Positions 44,029-54,071 are shown, numbered from the stretch's first letter. The stretch: 64,000 nt of DNA from Paenisporosarcina sp050269735 (GCF_050269735.1 NZ_JBNNIX010000002.1:124001-188000); one strand, 5' to 3'. Notes: a model not told the origin generated them from the sequence alone. Numbers and translations are program-made.

Positions 44029-44961
44029 ATGCAAAACCAGACGGAAACAATGATTGAAATAAAGAATTTAGTCAAGAAATATGGGAGTTTTTCAGCTGTC
44101 AATGGTATTGGTTTCTCCGTGAATAAAGGGGAGATTTTCGGACTTCTCGGACCAAATGGCGCAGGGAAATCGACCACTTTAGAAATGATGGTTGGCCTGA
44201 GAAAACCTGATGCGGGATCAGCCATTATCGGAGGATTTGATATCGCAAAAGACTTATTAAAAGTGAAAGAAGTCATCGGCATCCAACTCCAATCAACCAC
44301 ATTGTTTGAATTACTTACTGTTGAAGAAATTTTAAAGTTGTATGCAAGTTTTTATCAAAAAAACGTCTCGATTCCCGAGTTGATCGAGGATATGGTATTA
44401 ACTGAAAAAACAAAGAGTCGTATTAAGACTCTATCCGGTGGTCAAAAACAACGTCTGGCTATCGCGCTTGCTCTCGTTCATGATCCATGGATACTGTTTT
44501 TGGATGAACCGACAACCGGACTTGATCCTCAGGCTAGAAGAACGCTGTGGGACATCGTATTGAAATTAAAAGAAAAAGGAAAAACCACTGTTTTAACCAC
44601 GCATTACATGGATGAAGCGCAAGTTCTTTGTGACCGAATTGCCATTATGGATCAGGGAAATCTGATTGCTTTAGATACACCTGCTGGTCTCATTAAAGAT
44701 TTAGAGTCTGATAGTGCAGTAGAATTTCAATATGAAGGGCATTTACAGACGCAAGAGCTTGATTCGCTTAATGGAGTGAAGCAAGTTGGAAAGCATAAGG
44801 ATACCTACGTACTGTATACTGATAATCTGCAGGAGAGCTTGATTAACTTAATACAATATACAACTGAAAAACAGATCCAATTGACCAATTTACAGACCAG
44901 AACTTCAACCTTGGAAGATGTGTTTATCCATATGACAGGAAGGAGTCTGAGAGAAGAATGA
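44029..44961 (+). CDS. ABC-2 type exporter ATPase
   Basis: A 310-residue ATPase with Walker A GPNGAGKST, signature LSGGQKQRL and Walker B ILFLDEP, plus a C-terminal extension typical of DrrA/CcmA-like drug and polymer exporters. Its stop overlaps the permease start by four bases (ATGA). It probably exports an antibiotic, lipid or other hydrophobic compound; nothing in the context tells which. Confidence 0.92.
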   Translation: MQNQTETMIEIKNLVKKYGSFSAVNGIGFSVNKGEIFGLLGPNGAGKSTTLEMMVGLRKPDAGSAIIGGFDIAKDLLKVKEVIGIQLQSTTLFELLTVEEILKLYASFYQKNVSIPELIEDMVLTEKTKSRIKTLSGGQKQRLAIALALVHDPWILFLDEPTTGLDPQARRTLWDIVLKLKEKGKTTVLTTHYMDEAQVLCDRIAIMDQGNLIALDTPAGLIKDLESDSAVEFQYEGHLQTQELDSLNGVKQVGKHKDTYVLYTDNLQESLINLIQYTTEKQIQLTNLQTRTSTLEDVFIHMTGRSLREE

Positions 44962-46055
44962 AAGCTTATTGGCAATTAACGCTATCGCAATTACGGATAT
45001 TTCTTCGCAACCGCCAAGTTCTTTTCTGGACGCTTGCATTTCCAATTTTCCTCATGATCATGCTCGGTTCTTTTTTAGGAGACGGCAATGGGGTATCTAT
45101 CTCGATCGGTGTAGTGGATCAGGATCAAACATCTCTTTCAAAAGAGTTTTCAAAAACGCTCGGAAAAATTGAAACTGTTAATCTAGATCTAATTGACAGT
45201 AAAGAGAAAGCACTTGGGCAAGTGAAAAAAGGCAATCTTCAACTCGTCGTTGTCATTCCTCAAGGGTATGAGACACAAATGACGGACACTTCAAATAAAA
45301 CGCCATTTGAACTACCGTTATATTACAACGAAACCGACATCGCAGTTTCGCAAATCGGTTTAACGATTGTCAATAGTGTCGTCGATGGGATTAGTAAGGA
45401 AAAAGCAAATTACACGCCAGTTATTGTGACTCATGCAAATGGTGTTGAAGCCTTGGACTTAAAATATATTGATTTTTTGGTTCCAGGAATTCTAGCCATG
45501 ATGATCATGAGCAACAATATGAATGGTGTAGCAGGTCAGATTGCTGCGTGGAGAGAGCGCGGGATTTTACGTAGAATGCAAGGAACCACGTTAAAAGCTT
45601 CCACTTTTATTGCTGCTCAGATTACAGCAAGATTACTGTTGAACGGAATGCAAGCAATGATCGTATTAGGAGTGGCCCACCTTATTTACGGAACCCAAGT
45701 TAATGGGTCTTGGCTGAGTTTGATTACATTCGTTATTTTAGGAACACTTGCCTTTATGGCAATAGGCTTCATCATTGCAGGAGTGGCTAAAACACCTGAA
45801 AGTGCAGGACCAATTGCAGGCTTCTTATCGTTCCCTATGTTGTTTTTAGGGGGGGTATTTTTCCCGATTCGAGACATGCCTGAGTTCCTTCAGCCGATTG
45901 TTAATGTTTTACCAATTTCTCATTTAAGCCATGCATTACGGGAAACAATGAATGTCGGGACTTCTTTTATGGACCTTGGTTCTGATGCGCTAATTTTGGG
46001 CTGTTGGTTAGTAGGAGCGTTTATCATGGCGAGTTACACATTTAAGTGGGAATAA
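44958..46055 (+). CDS. ABC-2 type exporter permease
   Basis: A 365-residue permease with an N-terminal membrane segment, a large external loop (about 40-170) and five C-terminal membrane segments, the layout of ABC-2 permeases such as YhfS/DrrB-like long forms. The AAWRERGILRRMQGTTLK segment is characteristic. It works with the ATPase encoded immediately upstream. Confidence 0.92.
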   Translation: MKAYWQLTLSQLRIFLRNRQVLFWTLAFPIFLMIMLGSFLGDGNGVSISIGVVDQDQTSLSKEFSKTLGKIETVNLDLIDSKEKALGQVKKGNLQLVVVIPQGYETQMTDTSNKTPFELPLYYNETDIAVSQIGLTIVNSVVDGISKEKANYTPVIVTHANGVEALDLKYIDFLVPGILAMMIMSNNMNGVAGQIAAWRERGILRRMQGTTLKASTFIAAQITARLLLNGMQAMIVLGVAHLIYGTQVNGSWLSLITFVILGTLAFMAIGFIIAGVAKTPESAGPIAGFLSFPMLFLGGVFFPIRDMPEFLQPIVNVLPISHLSHALRETMNVGTSFMDLGSDALILGCWLVGAFIMASYTFKWE

Positions 46056-46082
46056 GAATTCAAGAAAATGAAGGAGATAAAA

Positions 46083-46517
46083 ATGAAAAGTCAAGATTAC
46101 AAAACGCATGTAAAAATAGACCCGCTTTATCACTATGTATTATTGTTTCTACTATTAGCAACTTTGGTCATATCAATACTAAATATAGTTCGCTCATTTA
46201 ATGCAGGTGAAAACATCTTGCAATCTGTTTTATTGTTACTAATGGTCGTGTGTATTATTATTGTTGCCATTCTGGTTAGACTGAATCCGTTAAAAAACCA
46301 AGATCGAACCATTCGAGCAGAAGAAAATCTGCGTCATTTTGTTTTAACAGGTAAATTACTAGATTCAAATCTGACTAAAGGTCAAATTATTGCTTTGCGT
46401 TTTGCCGGTGAACAAGAGTTTCCAACTCTTTGTGAACGTGCAGTCAAAGAAAATCTTTCCCCAGATGATATTAAGAAAGCGATTGTTTCATGGAAAGCAG
46501 ACCATCATCGAATTTAG
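46083..46517 (+). CDS. DUF6526-type small membrane protein
   Basis: A 144-residue protein with two N-terminal hydrophobic segments (about 20-40 and 46-68) and a soluble helical C-terminal part (RAEENLRHFVLTGKLLDS onward). It resembles the DUF6526 group; function unknown. The frame is open from ATG 46068, but that ATG precedes the AAGGAG ribosome site, so 46083 is preferred. It lies 27 bases after the exporter permease and is probably co-transcribed. Confidence 0.8.
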   Translation: MKSQDYKTHVKIDPLYHYVLLFLLLATLVISILNIVRSFNAGENILQSVLLLLMVVCIIIVAILVRLNPLKNQDRTIRAEENLRHFVLTGKLLDSNLTKGQIIALRFAGEQEFPTLCERAVKENLSPDDIKKAIVSWKADHHRI

Positions 46518-46527
46518 AAATGAAATG

Positions 46528-46556
46528 AACCCCCGTTGAATGAATCAACGGGGGTT
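46528..46556. terminator. Bidirectional terminator
   Basis: AACCCCCGTTGA / TCAACGGGGGTT perfect stem between two converging genes; T-rich only on the minus-strand side (TTCATTTC). Confidence 0.75.
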
Positions 46557-46597
46557 ACCTATAGACTTTTAAATTTAATTTTCTTGGTTAGGAGTTA

Positions 46598-47020
46598 TTA
46601 CAACTCACTCATGCCGTAATTAAACTGCCACTCAATTCCAAACTTGTCTCTAAGGCTTCCGTAACATTTGCTCCAGAATGTTTCTTGAAGCTCCATGCCT
46701 ACAGTTCCGCCTGTTTTCAACTGATTAAACAGTGATTTGATTTCATCCAAATCCTCACTGACGATAGCGAGGCTAATGTTATTTCCTTCAACATAAGGCA
46801 TTCCAGGGAATGTATCAGAAAACATAACGAGACTACCACACATATTTAAACGCGTGTGCATAATACGATTTTTAGCATCTTCCGGTAATGGATACTCTTC
46901 ACTTGGTGGCATTTCACCAAACGTCATGATCTTCGGTTGTTCAGTTTTAAATACCTCTGCATAATATTCTACTGCTTCTCGACAATTCCCATTAAAATTC
47001 AGATAAACTTCAATAGCCAT
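46598..47020 (-). CDS. VOC family protein, PhnB-like
   Basis: A 140-residue protein of the PhnB/glyoxalase-like group (AIEVYLNFNGNCREAVEYY, then NMCGSLVMFSD and WSKCYGSLRDKFGIEW). These small dimeric proteins often have uncertain substrates. The start is taken as ATG 47020 because TGAGGAG lies eight bases upstream; the longer frame starts nine bases earlier. Confidence 0.87.
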   Translation of the reverse strand: MAIEVYLNFNGNCREAVEYYAEVFKTEQPKIMTFGEMPPSEEYPLPEDAKNRIMHTRLNMCGSLVMFSDTFPGMPYVEGNNISLAIVSEDLDEIKSLFNQLKTGGTVGMELQETFWSKCYGSLRDKFGIEWQFNYGMSEL

Positions 47021-47123
47021 TCCTTTCACTCCTCAACATTTGTTTGAGTATTTCGAAATTACTAAAACACTATTGAAAGTATACCATTTTAAATCTTAAC
47101 CAAATCAAAAACTTGGTCTCTTA

Positions 47124-47173
47124 CACACAAAAGGCATGTAATTCCTAATCGGAAATTACATGCCTTTTGTGTG
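47124..47173 (-). terminator. Terminator of ptsHI
   Basis: Twenty-base-pair perfect stem (CACACAAAAGGCATGTAATT with its complement) and a ten-base loop, just after the ptsI stop. Confidence 0.8.
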
Positions 47174-47182
47174 CTAAAAACA

Positions 47183-48904
47183 TTAATCTGAAACACTTAA
47201 ACTTTTCACATAAGATACTACTTCCTCAGAGGTAGATAGTGAGAGAATTGTTTCGATATGACTTTCCATCTGCGATTTAGACAGCTTACTGATTTGAGAG
47301 CGTGCTTTTAATATGGATGATGCACTCATGGAAAACTCATCCAGACCCATTCCGAGAAGGATAGGAATCGCAATTTCGTCTCCAGCCATTTCGCCACACA
47401 TGCCCGTCCATTTACCTTCTTTGTGAGACGCATCAATGACGTTTTTCACTAGACGTAAGATAGCCGGATTAAAAGGCTGGTACAAGTAAGAAACACGTTC
47501 ATTCATGCGATCAGCAGCCAGTGTGTATTGAATTAAGTCATTTGTGCCAATCGAGAAGAAGTCGACTTCTTTGGCGAAAACGTCCGCCATAACAGCAGTT
47601 GAAGGAATTTCAACCATAATGCCAACTTCGATTGATTTACTAACTTCAACACCTTGCTCTTCAAGCTTCGCTTTTTCTTCGAGGAACAGTGCTTTTGCCT
47701 GACGGAATTCTTCAAGCGTTGCAATCATAGGGAACATGATCTTCAAATTGCCGTGAACACTTGCACGAAGTAACGCACGCAGTTGTGTTCTGAACATATC
47801 TTTCATTTCCAGACACAAGCGGATCGCCCGTAATCCCAAGAAAGGATTTAATTCCTTCGGCAATTGTAAGTAGGAAAGCTCTTTGTCGCCACCAATATCC
47901 AGTGTGCGAACAACTGTTGGCTTTCCGTTCATTTGTTTCAGAACAGAAGCGTATGCTTCCGTCTGTTCATCTTCAGTCGGAAATTGGCTACGTCCCATAT
48001 ACAAAAATTCCGTCCGGTATAAACCAATGGCTTCGCCACCATGATCAATCACACCGACTACATCCGTAGGTGTCCCAATATTGGCTCCAAGTTCTACATG
48101 GTGTCCGTCAGCAGTGATGGTCGCTTCATTTTTCAATCGTGCCCATTCGGACTTTTGCTGTTTGTAGTTCGCTTTTTTCTCTTCATATTGCGCAATTGTT
48201 TCAGTATCTGGATTTACAACAATATTGCCATCCAGTCCGTCTACAATCACCAGTGAGCCGTTTTCAATCGAAGACATCACGGTTTTTGCGCCAACAACCG
48301 CAGGAATTTCAAGAGTTCTTGCAAGAATGGCTGAATGTGACGTGCGTCCTCCGATATCTGTGATGAACCCTTTTACAAATTGAGGATTCAATTGAACGGT
48401 ATCTGAAGGCGTCAAATCTTCTGCGATAATAATGACTTCGTCAGCAATCATGCTGGGATTTTGAATGGATACACCTAGGAGATGCGCCAAAACCCTTTTC
48501 GTAACATCACGAATGTCCGATGCACGTTCCTTCATATAGTCATTATCCATAGATTCAAATAGACTGATGAACATATTTGATGTTTCCTGTAATGCAAATT
48601 CAGCATTGACCTTTTCCGATTTGATCTTATCGGTTATTGGTCCAAGTAATTCTGGATCACTCAAGACAAGAAGGTGTGCACTGAAAATTGCTGCTTCTTC
48701 ATCGCTGATTTGTTTCGATGTTTGCTCTTTAATGGTTTCAAGTTCTGATTTCGATTGAGTGATCGCTGAGTCAAAACGAGCTAACTCGGCCTCAATATCA
48801 ACAATCGCTGTTTTTTCAACATTCAATTCCGGATTTTCAAGTCTGAAAGCTTTGGCAATGGCAATCCCATTTGACGCTGCAATTCCGGATAGAGAGAAGT
48901 TCAT
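47183..48904 (-). CDS. ptsI: Phosphoenolpyruvate-protein phosphotransferase, enzyme I
   Basis: A 573-residue enzyme I that transfers phosphate from PEP to HPr. The phosphorylated histidine is His190 in GGRTSHSAILAR; the PEP-binding C-terminal domain contains the conserved TGMCGEMAGD loop. The length equals that of other Bacillales EI proteins. Its start codon overlaps the ptsH stop by one base, and both are transcribed away from the fructose PTS operon, which they supply with phosphate. Confidence 0.97.
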   Translation of the reverse strand: MNFSLSGIAASNGIAIAKAFRLENPELNVEKTAIVDIEAELARFDSAITQSKSELETIKEQTSKQISDEEAAIFSAHLLVLSDPELLGPITDKIKSEKVNAEFALQETSNMFISLFESMDNDYMKERASDIRDVTKRVLAHLLGVSIQNPSMIADEVIIIAEDLTPSDTVQLNPQFVKGFITDIGGRTSHSAILARTLEIPAVVGAKTVMSSIENGSLVIVDGLDGNIVVNPDTETIAQYEEKKANYKQQKSEWARLKNEATITADGHHVELGANIGTPTDVVGVIDHGGEAIGLYRTEFLYMGRSQFPTEDEQTEAYASVLKQMNGKPTVVRTLDIGGDKELSYLQLPKELNPFLGLRAIRLCLEMKDMFRTQLRALLRASVHGNLKIMFPMIATLEEFRQAKALFLEEKAKLEEQGVEVSKSIEVGIMVEIPSTAVMADVFAKEVDFFSIGTNDLIQYTLAADRMNERVSYLYQPFNPAILRLVKNVIDASHKEGKWTGMCGEMAGDEIAIPILLGMGLDEFSMSASSILKARSQISKLSKSQMESHIETILSLSTSEEVVSYVKSLSVSD

Positions 48905-49170
48905 CAGTTACCGATTCCTTCATTTTTCATGATGTCATCGATTTTTGCCATTGCAGCTTCTTCATCTTCACCATCCGCAGAGATTTTAATAGTAGCTCCA
49001 GAAGGTACACCTAAAGACATAACGCCTAAGATCGATTTTAAGTTTACTTTTTTGTCGTTGAATTCAAGTGAAATATCTGATGTGAAAGCAGCTGAAGCAC
49101 CCACTAAAACGGATGTTGGGCGGGCATGAAGACCTTCGCCACCTGTAATGTTATATTGTTTTTCAATCAT
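48904..49170 (-). CDS. ptsH: HPr, phosphocarrier protein of the PTS
   Basis: An 88-residue HPr. His15 (GLHARP) is the PTS phosphorylation site and Ser46 (LKSILGVMSLG) the HPr kinase site, so it can serve both sugar transport and CcpA-dependent catabolite control. The ribosome site is TAGGAGGAA. This links to the cre sites found in the window. Confidence 0.97.
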   Translation of the reverse strand: MIEKQYNITGGEGLHARPTSVLVGASAAFTSDISLEFNDKKVNLKSILGVMSLGVPSGATIKISADGEDEEAAMAKIDDIMKNEGIGN

Positions 49171-49251
49171 CTTAAATTCCTCCTAAATAATTTGACTACT
49201 TACTAGAATCACAACAATCAACTTGTGAGCGTTTTTGATTGTGTATGACTG

Positions 49252-49287
49252 ATTATGATTGATTTTGAAAACGATTTCAAGTATTAT
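49252..49287. promoter_or_regulatory. Face-to-face promoters of ptsHI and the fru operon sharing one cre site
   Basis: Plus strand: TTGATT (49259-49264), 17 bases, TATTAT (49282-49287) for fruR. Minus strand: TTGAAA (49280-49275), 17 bases, CATAAT (49257-49252) for ptsH. A perfect cre, TGAAAACGATTTCA, at 49266-49279 lies in the spacer of both. Nearby TGATT-type direct repeats (about 49222-49264) may be FruR sites. Bound CcpA would be expected to block both directions. Confidence 0.7.
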
Positions 49288-49319
49288 CATTTCAAACGCA
49301 TGAAGAAGTAGGTGAGTCG

Positions 49320-50072
49320 ATGTTAACAACCGAACGTTACAACTTGATTTTAAGAATGTTAACGCAAAAACAGACAATTAAAATTCAAGAAATAGTAGAA
49401 GCAACATCCGCTTCAGAATCAACCATTCGCAGAGATTTAACGGAGCTTGAAAAGCTCGGCAAACTTGTGCGAATTTTCGGTGGTGCAACAGTTCCGAGCC
49501 GCCATGCCAATGAACCAAGCGTGATTGATAAATCTTCCAAAAACCTTCAAGAAAAAAGCCAGCTTGCGAAATATGCTGCCTCAGTTATTCAAGACGGACA
49601 GTGTATTTATTTGGATGCAGGTACGACCATTCATCATATGATTCCTTTTCTACAAGATAAGAATGTCATTGTCGTCACCAATGGGTTGACACATATGGAA
49701 TTACTAAATGAACTTGGCATCCGAACATATATGACAGGAGGTTATATGAAACGCCTAACGGGGGCACTAGTAGGTACCCAAGCCATTCAATCATTAGGAA
49801 CTTACCGCTTTGATTTATGTTTCCTCGGAGTGAACGGTATTCATGCTACTCACGGATATACAACTCCTGATCCAGAAGAAGCGGCCGTTAAGTACTTAGC
49901 AAGTGGCCTTGCTCAAAAAACATATGTTGTCGCGGATCACACAAAAGTGAATACAGTCAGTTTTGCCAAAATCATGGATATTCATGATGCGGAACTGATC
50001 GTCAATGAAATTGATTATGAAACATTAGAAGTACTAACAAAAATGACGGACGTAAAGGTGGTATCCTCATGA
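49320..50072 (+). CDS. fruR: DeoR family regulator of the fructose operon
   Basis: A 250-residue DeoR-type regulator. The N-terminal helix-turn-helix (about 5-56, with TIKIQEIVEATSASESTIRR) is followed by the sugar-phosphate-sensing domain with DAGTTIHHM and the C-terminal VVADHTKVN segment. It probably responds to fructose 1-phosphate. It overlaps the fruK start by four bases, so it is co-translated with the operon it controls. Confidence 0.92.
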   Translation: MLTTERYNLILRMLTQKQTIKIQEIVEATSASESTIRRDLTELEKLGKLVRIFGGATVPSRHANEPSVIDKSSKNLQEKSQLAKYAASVIQDGQCIYLDAGTTIHHMIPFLQDKNVIVVTNGLTHMELLNELGIRTYMTGGYMKRLTGALVGTQAIQSLGTYRFDLCFLGVNGIHATHGYTTPDPEEAAVKYLASGLAQKTYVVADHTKVNTVSFAKIMDIHDAELIVNEIDYETLEVLTKMTDVKVVSS

Positions 50073-51001
50073 TTTATACTTGCACAATTACCCCATCCAT
50101 CGATTACACAACGTATTTGCCTGATTTTAAAGAAGGGAAGCTCAATCGTTCAGACGAAGTGTATTTTTATCCAGGTGGAAAAGGCATCAACGTTTCCCGT
50201 GTGTTGAAACGTCTAAAAGTGGAGAGCACAGCTATTGCATTCGCAGGTGGCTTTACCGGTACATACATAGAGCAATTTCTAAATAACGAAGGCATCAAGA
50301 CAGATTTCATTTCTACTGAAGAAATCACACGTATTAATGTCAAAATTAAATCAACTGTGGAAACGGAATTAAATGGACCAGGTCCGAATTTGTTGGATGA
50401 GCACATGCAAATCTTATTGAAAAAGGTTCGACAAATGAAGGCAGGAGATTGGTTTGTCCTTGCCGGTAGATTAACAGATTCCGTCCCGACATCATTTTTC
50501 GAGGAAATCGCTATGCATTGGCATACTAATGGAATCCATTTCGTTTTGGATACGTCTGGTTCTGCTTTAAAAGAGCTGGTGCGCATAAAGCCACTCTTAA
50601 TTAAACCGAATTTAGAAGAATTAGGGGAACTGTTTGAAACCGAGATTACATCGACTCAAGAAGCTGTTAAATATGCCCGGAACCTCGTGGACCAAGGCGT
50701 AGAACATGTCATTGTCTCGATGGGTGCCGAAGGAGCACTATTAGTCACAAAAGATTTGACAATTAAAGCAACGGTCCCTACTAAGCAAGTGGTCAATACA
50801 GTTGGATCAGGTGATTCCCTTGTATCCGGTTTTATCGCATCCTATCTGACAGAGCAAGATGCTGCAAAAGCATTCCGATACGGAGTCGCTAGTGGCAGTG
50901 CAACTGCTTTTCGATCTGATTTATGTGAAAAAGAAGATGTTGAAGCTTTACTCAATCAAGTAATCCTTAATCCACTATTCGAACAGGATGTGAAGAAATG
51001 A
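50069..51001 (+). CDS. fruK: 1-phosphofructokinase
   Basis: A 310-residue PfkB-family kinase that converts fructose 1-phosphate to fructose 1,6-bisphosphate. The two PfkB signatures are present: PGGKGINVSRVLKRL (about 31-45) and NTVGSGDSLVSGFI, containing the catalytic aspartate. Start and stop both overlap neighbours (fruR and fruA) by four bases. Confidence 0.95.
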   Translation: MIYTCTITPSIDYTTYLPDFKEGKLNRSDEVYFYPGGKGINVSRVLKRLKVESTAIAFAGGFTGTYIEQFLNNEGIKTDFISTEEITRINVKIKSTVETELNGPGPNLLDEHMQILLKKVRQMKAGDWFVLAGRLTDSVPTSFFEEIAMHWHTNGIHFVLDTSGSALKELVRIKPLLIKPNLEELGELFETEITSTQEAVKYARNLVDQGVEHVIVSMGAEGALLVTKDLTIKATVPTKQVVNTVGSGDSLVSGFIASYLTEQDAAKAFRYGVASGSATAFRSDLCEKEDVEALLNQVILNPLFEQDVKK

Positions 51002-52911
51002 AAATTACACAATTATTGACTAAAGATACGATCATCTTAGATCTTGATGCGCAATCGAAAACGGCTGTCTTGACTGAATTGATTGGACAACTAGATCAGG
51101 CTGGTAAATTAATAGATAAGAAGAAGTTTACAGATGACATAATGGCACGAGAGACACAAAGTACAACGGGCATTGGAGACGGCATTGCTATTCCACATGC
51201 CAAATCAAGTGCAGTTCAAGTACCTGCCATTGCCTTTGGCAGATCTTTAAAAGGGATAGACTATGAATCTCTGGACGGTCAGCCTGCACATCTATTCTTT
51301 ATGATTGCGGCAAGTGAAGGAGCGAATAATAATCATCTCGATGCGCTTTCGAGACTCGCTACGTTTTTGATGGATGCAAACTTCCGAAACCAAATTCTAG
51401 CAGCAACCTCGATTGAGGAAGTCTTACGGGCAGTCTCAGACAAAGAAGCCGAAGGGGATCAACCTAAAGATAAGTTCATAGTTGAAAAGACTAATAGTGG
51501 AGCTAGTCCATCGAAAAAAATTCTTGCCGTTACAGCTTGTCCTACTGGTATTGCCCATACGTATATGGCTGCCGAGAAACTGAATGAGCGTGCGAAACAG
51601 TTAGGAATTTCCCTAAAAGTAGAAACAAACGGCTCAAGTGGCGTTAAAAACAGATTGACGGATGCTGACATAGCAGAAGCTGATGCCATTATCGTTGCAG
51701 CTGACACCAAGGTGGAAATGGCACGATTTAATGGGAAACCTGTTATCCAAACAAAAGTCGGCAAGGCGATTCACGAAACAGATCACTTGCTCAACCGTGC
51801 GATTTCAGACGACGCACCAATTTATCAACATGAATCGTCGAAAGAAGAAACCTCAAATTCAGAATCGAAAAATGGCTTCTACAAACACTTGATGAATGGC
51901 GTATCTAATATGTTGCCATTTGTCGTGGGTGGCGGCATATTAATTGCGCTATCATTTTTCTGGGGTATCAATTCAAGTAATCCTGACAGTCCGGAATACA
52001 ATGCTTTTGCAGCCATGTTGAATACCATCGGTGGAGGAAACGCATTCTTCCTGATGGTTCCAGTATTGGCCGGTTTTATCGCTTCTAGTATTGCGGATCG
52101 ACCAGGATTTGCTCCAGGTATGGTAGGTGGATTAATTGCCATTACGGTCACAGGTGTAGAAGGCGCAAGCGGCGGATCTGGATTCCTGGGTGGGATTATC
52201 GCCGGCTTCCTTGCAGGTTACGTGACATTGTTCGTAAAGAAAATGTTCTCACGTTTGCCGGATGCACTTGAAGGTTTAAAACCGGTATTATTTTTCCCGG
52301 TATTTAGTATCGCGATCACGGGAATCATCATGATGCTGGTTAACCCACAATTAACAAAAGTTTATACAGGTATTTCTTCTTTCTTGGAAGGACTTGGTGG
52401 CACGAATGCTGTTCTTGTAGGACTACTATTAGGGGCGATGATGGCTATTGATATGGGCGGACCGATCAATAAAGCCGCTTATACATTCGGTATTGCTATG
52501 CTCGACGCTGAAAACTTTGCCTATATCGCAACGGTCATGGGAGCGGGAATGGTACCGCCACTAGGAATGGCATTAACAACGACACTATTCAAAAATCGTT
52601 TCACTAAACCGGAACGAGAAGCTGGCAAGACGGCGTACGTTTTAGGGGCATGCTTCATTACGGAAGGTGTCATTCCGTTTGCTGCAGCTGATCCAGGACG
52701 CGTTATTCCTGCTGCTGTTGCAGGAGCGGCAGTAACAGGTGGATTGACGATGCTGTTCGATATCGCTTTACGTGCTCCACACGGGGGCATATTCGTTATG
52801 GGACTTGTAGATGGTGGCATAATCAATGTCTTGCTCTATGCGCTTGCGATTCTAGCAGGAGCGTTTGTGACAGCAATGGTAGCTGGTCTATTGAAGAAAA
52901 AAATCGCATAA
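50998..52911 (+). CDS. fruA: Fructose-specific PTS enzyme IIABC
   Basis: A 637-residue fusion in the order IIA-IIB-IIC. IIA has the phosphorylated His67 (GIAIPHAKS), IIB has Cys181 (VTACPTGIAHTYM), and IIC is an eight- to nine-segment membrane domain starting near residue 300. It imports fructose as fructose 1-phosphate, using phosphate from the ptsHI products encoded across the divergent promoter region. Confidence 0.95.
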   Translation: MKITQLLTKDTIILDLDAQSKTAVLTELIGQLDQAGKLIDKKKFTDDIMARETQSTTGIGDGIAIPHAKSSAVQVPAIAFGRSLKGIDYESLDGQPAHLFFMIAASEGANNNHLDALSRLATFLMDANFRNQILAATSIEEVLRAVSDKEAEGDQPKDKFIVEKTNSGASPSKKILAVTACPTGIAHTYMAAEKLNERAKQLGISLKVETNGSSGVKNRLTDADIAEADAIIVAADTKVEMARFNGKPVIQTKVGKAIHETDHLLNRAISDDAPIYQHESSKEETSNSESKNGFYKHLMNGVSNMLPFVVGGGILIALSFFWGINSSNPDSPEYNAFAAMLNTIGGGNAFFLMVPVLAGFIASSIADRPGFAPGMVGGLIAITVTGVEGASGGSGFLGGIIAGFLAGYVTLFVKKMFSRLPDALEGLKPVLFFPVFSIAITGIIMMLVNPQLTKVYTGISSFLEGLGGTNAVLVGLLLGAMMAIDMGGPINKAAYTFGIAMLDAENFAYIATVMGAGMVPPLGMALTTTLFKNRFTKPEREAGKTAYVLGACFITEGVIPFAAADPGRVIPAAVAGAAVTGGLTMLFDIALRAPHGGIFVMGLVDGGIINVLLYALAILAGAFVTAMVAGLLKKKIA

Positions 52912-52927
52912 TGAGAACATTTTATTG

Positions 52928-52966
52928 AACAGGAAAGAGATTCTAAATCTCTTTCCTGTTTTTTTG
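52928..52966 (+). terminator. Terminator of the fru operon
   Basis: AACAGGAAAGAGAT / ATCTCTTTCCTGTT stem, five-base loop, T-run. Confidence 0.93.
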
Positions 52967-53042
52967 TTTTCTGGAAAATGAAGGAGTTACCAATCTGCTC
53001 ATCGAACAATTGTAAAAGGACAAAAAGAGGGGAATGTGTTCA

Positions 53043-53888
53043 ATGGGAGATGAAGTATTGAAAGATTTATATGGTTCATATGAAATTCCACGTGAAATCC
53101 ATCAATTGTTCCAACTGGAAGAAGAGTTTGCGAAAAATGGCCTTTCACTTGCTCAAATTGGTTTTCAACCAATCAACCAATTCGATTCTTATGCGATTAC
53201 GCCTCCAGATTTAATTGCGTTTGCTAGCACTGGCGGTGATGGAATTCATTTCGGGTTTTTGACTGATTTTCATTCCGTATCTAACCTAAATGAAGCCCCA
53301 ATTGTATGTGTAACGCCAACCAATGATCAGCGGATTCGTTACATGGCACGGAATCTTCGGGAGTTTTTAGATTTGGCTTTTTCCGTACTTTATGTGGAGA
53401 TGTTGGAAACCATATGGACTTTTGAAAATGAACAACAAGTTCAAGAACTGGCAACAGAATTCGGAAAAGATACGCCAAGAAAATGGAGAAAAGATCGAGA
53501 GCGTATTCTTACCCGTTGTCGTGAAGTTTTTGGGACAAAGAAAGTGGATGTAGTCAGTTATTTACATGAAGTGAAAAAAGAACGGGCAGCGTCCATCCGA
53601 ATGCCCACTTTGGATGGACTCGGTGTGGCGAATCGAAATTTGGAAACGACTTCAAGACAGAACTTTACTTTTTCTGAAGAACGAACGTGTGATGAAAAGG
53701 AAATGAAACGAATGCGTCTATTTATGAGTCAAGCCAATGAAGTAGAAAAGCTGGCATTCATTCGTGATGCAAATTATTGGTACATCGTGACGTCTGGTTA
53801 TGATGAAGCGGTCTGGGAATTGATACAGGAATTGTTGACTTCAATGGGGCTGAATGATGAGGCAGAGCGAGTTTCAGAAAGGTGCTAA
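53043..53888 (+). CDS. Hypothetical soluble protein
   Basis: A 281-residue protein without signal peptide or membrane segment. The middle (PDLIAFASTGGDGIHFGFLTD) resembles the SMI1/KNR4-like or SUKH-type fold in its pattern, but similarity is too weak for a call. The charged region 120-200 looks helical. The start is ATG 53043 with AGAGGGGA upstream; the longer frame begins at 53034. It is a single gene between the fru operon terminator and a small membrane protein gene. Confidence 0.7.
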   Translation: MGDEVLKDLYGSYEIPREIHQLFQLEEEFAKNGLSLAQIGFQPINQFDSYAITPPDLIAFASTGGDGIHFGFLTDFHSVSNLNEAPIVCVTPTNDQRIRYMARNLREFLDLAFSVLYVEMLETIWTFENEQQVQELATEFGKDTPRKWRKDRERILTRCREVFGTKKVDVVSYLHEVKKERAASIRMPTLDGLGVANRNLETTSRQNFTFSEERTCDEKEMKRMRLFMSQANEVEKLAFIRDANYWYIVTSGYDEAVWELIQELLTSMGLNDEAERVSERC

Positions 53889-54071
53889 TCATTAATGAAA
53901 CTTGTCGCTCATTTAGAACGTATCTACATTTAAATTGCTTTTACTTAACTAAATAAGGTTTGTTTATTCAAATAAAAGTTGAAAGGAGTAATAATTTATA
54001 GACATCTGGAACATATGAAGGTAAGAATAAAGTGTGTCTTGAGAGAAAATATCATTACAGGGGTGCTTTTT

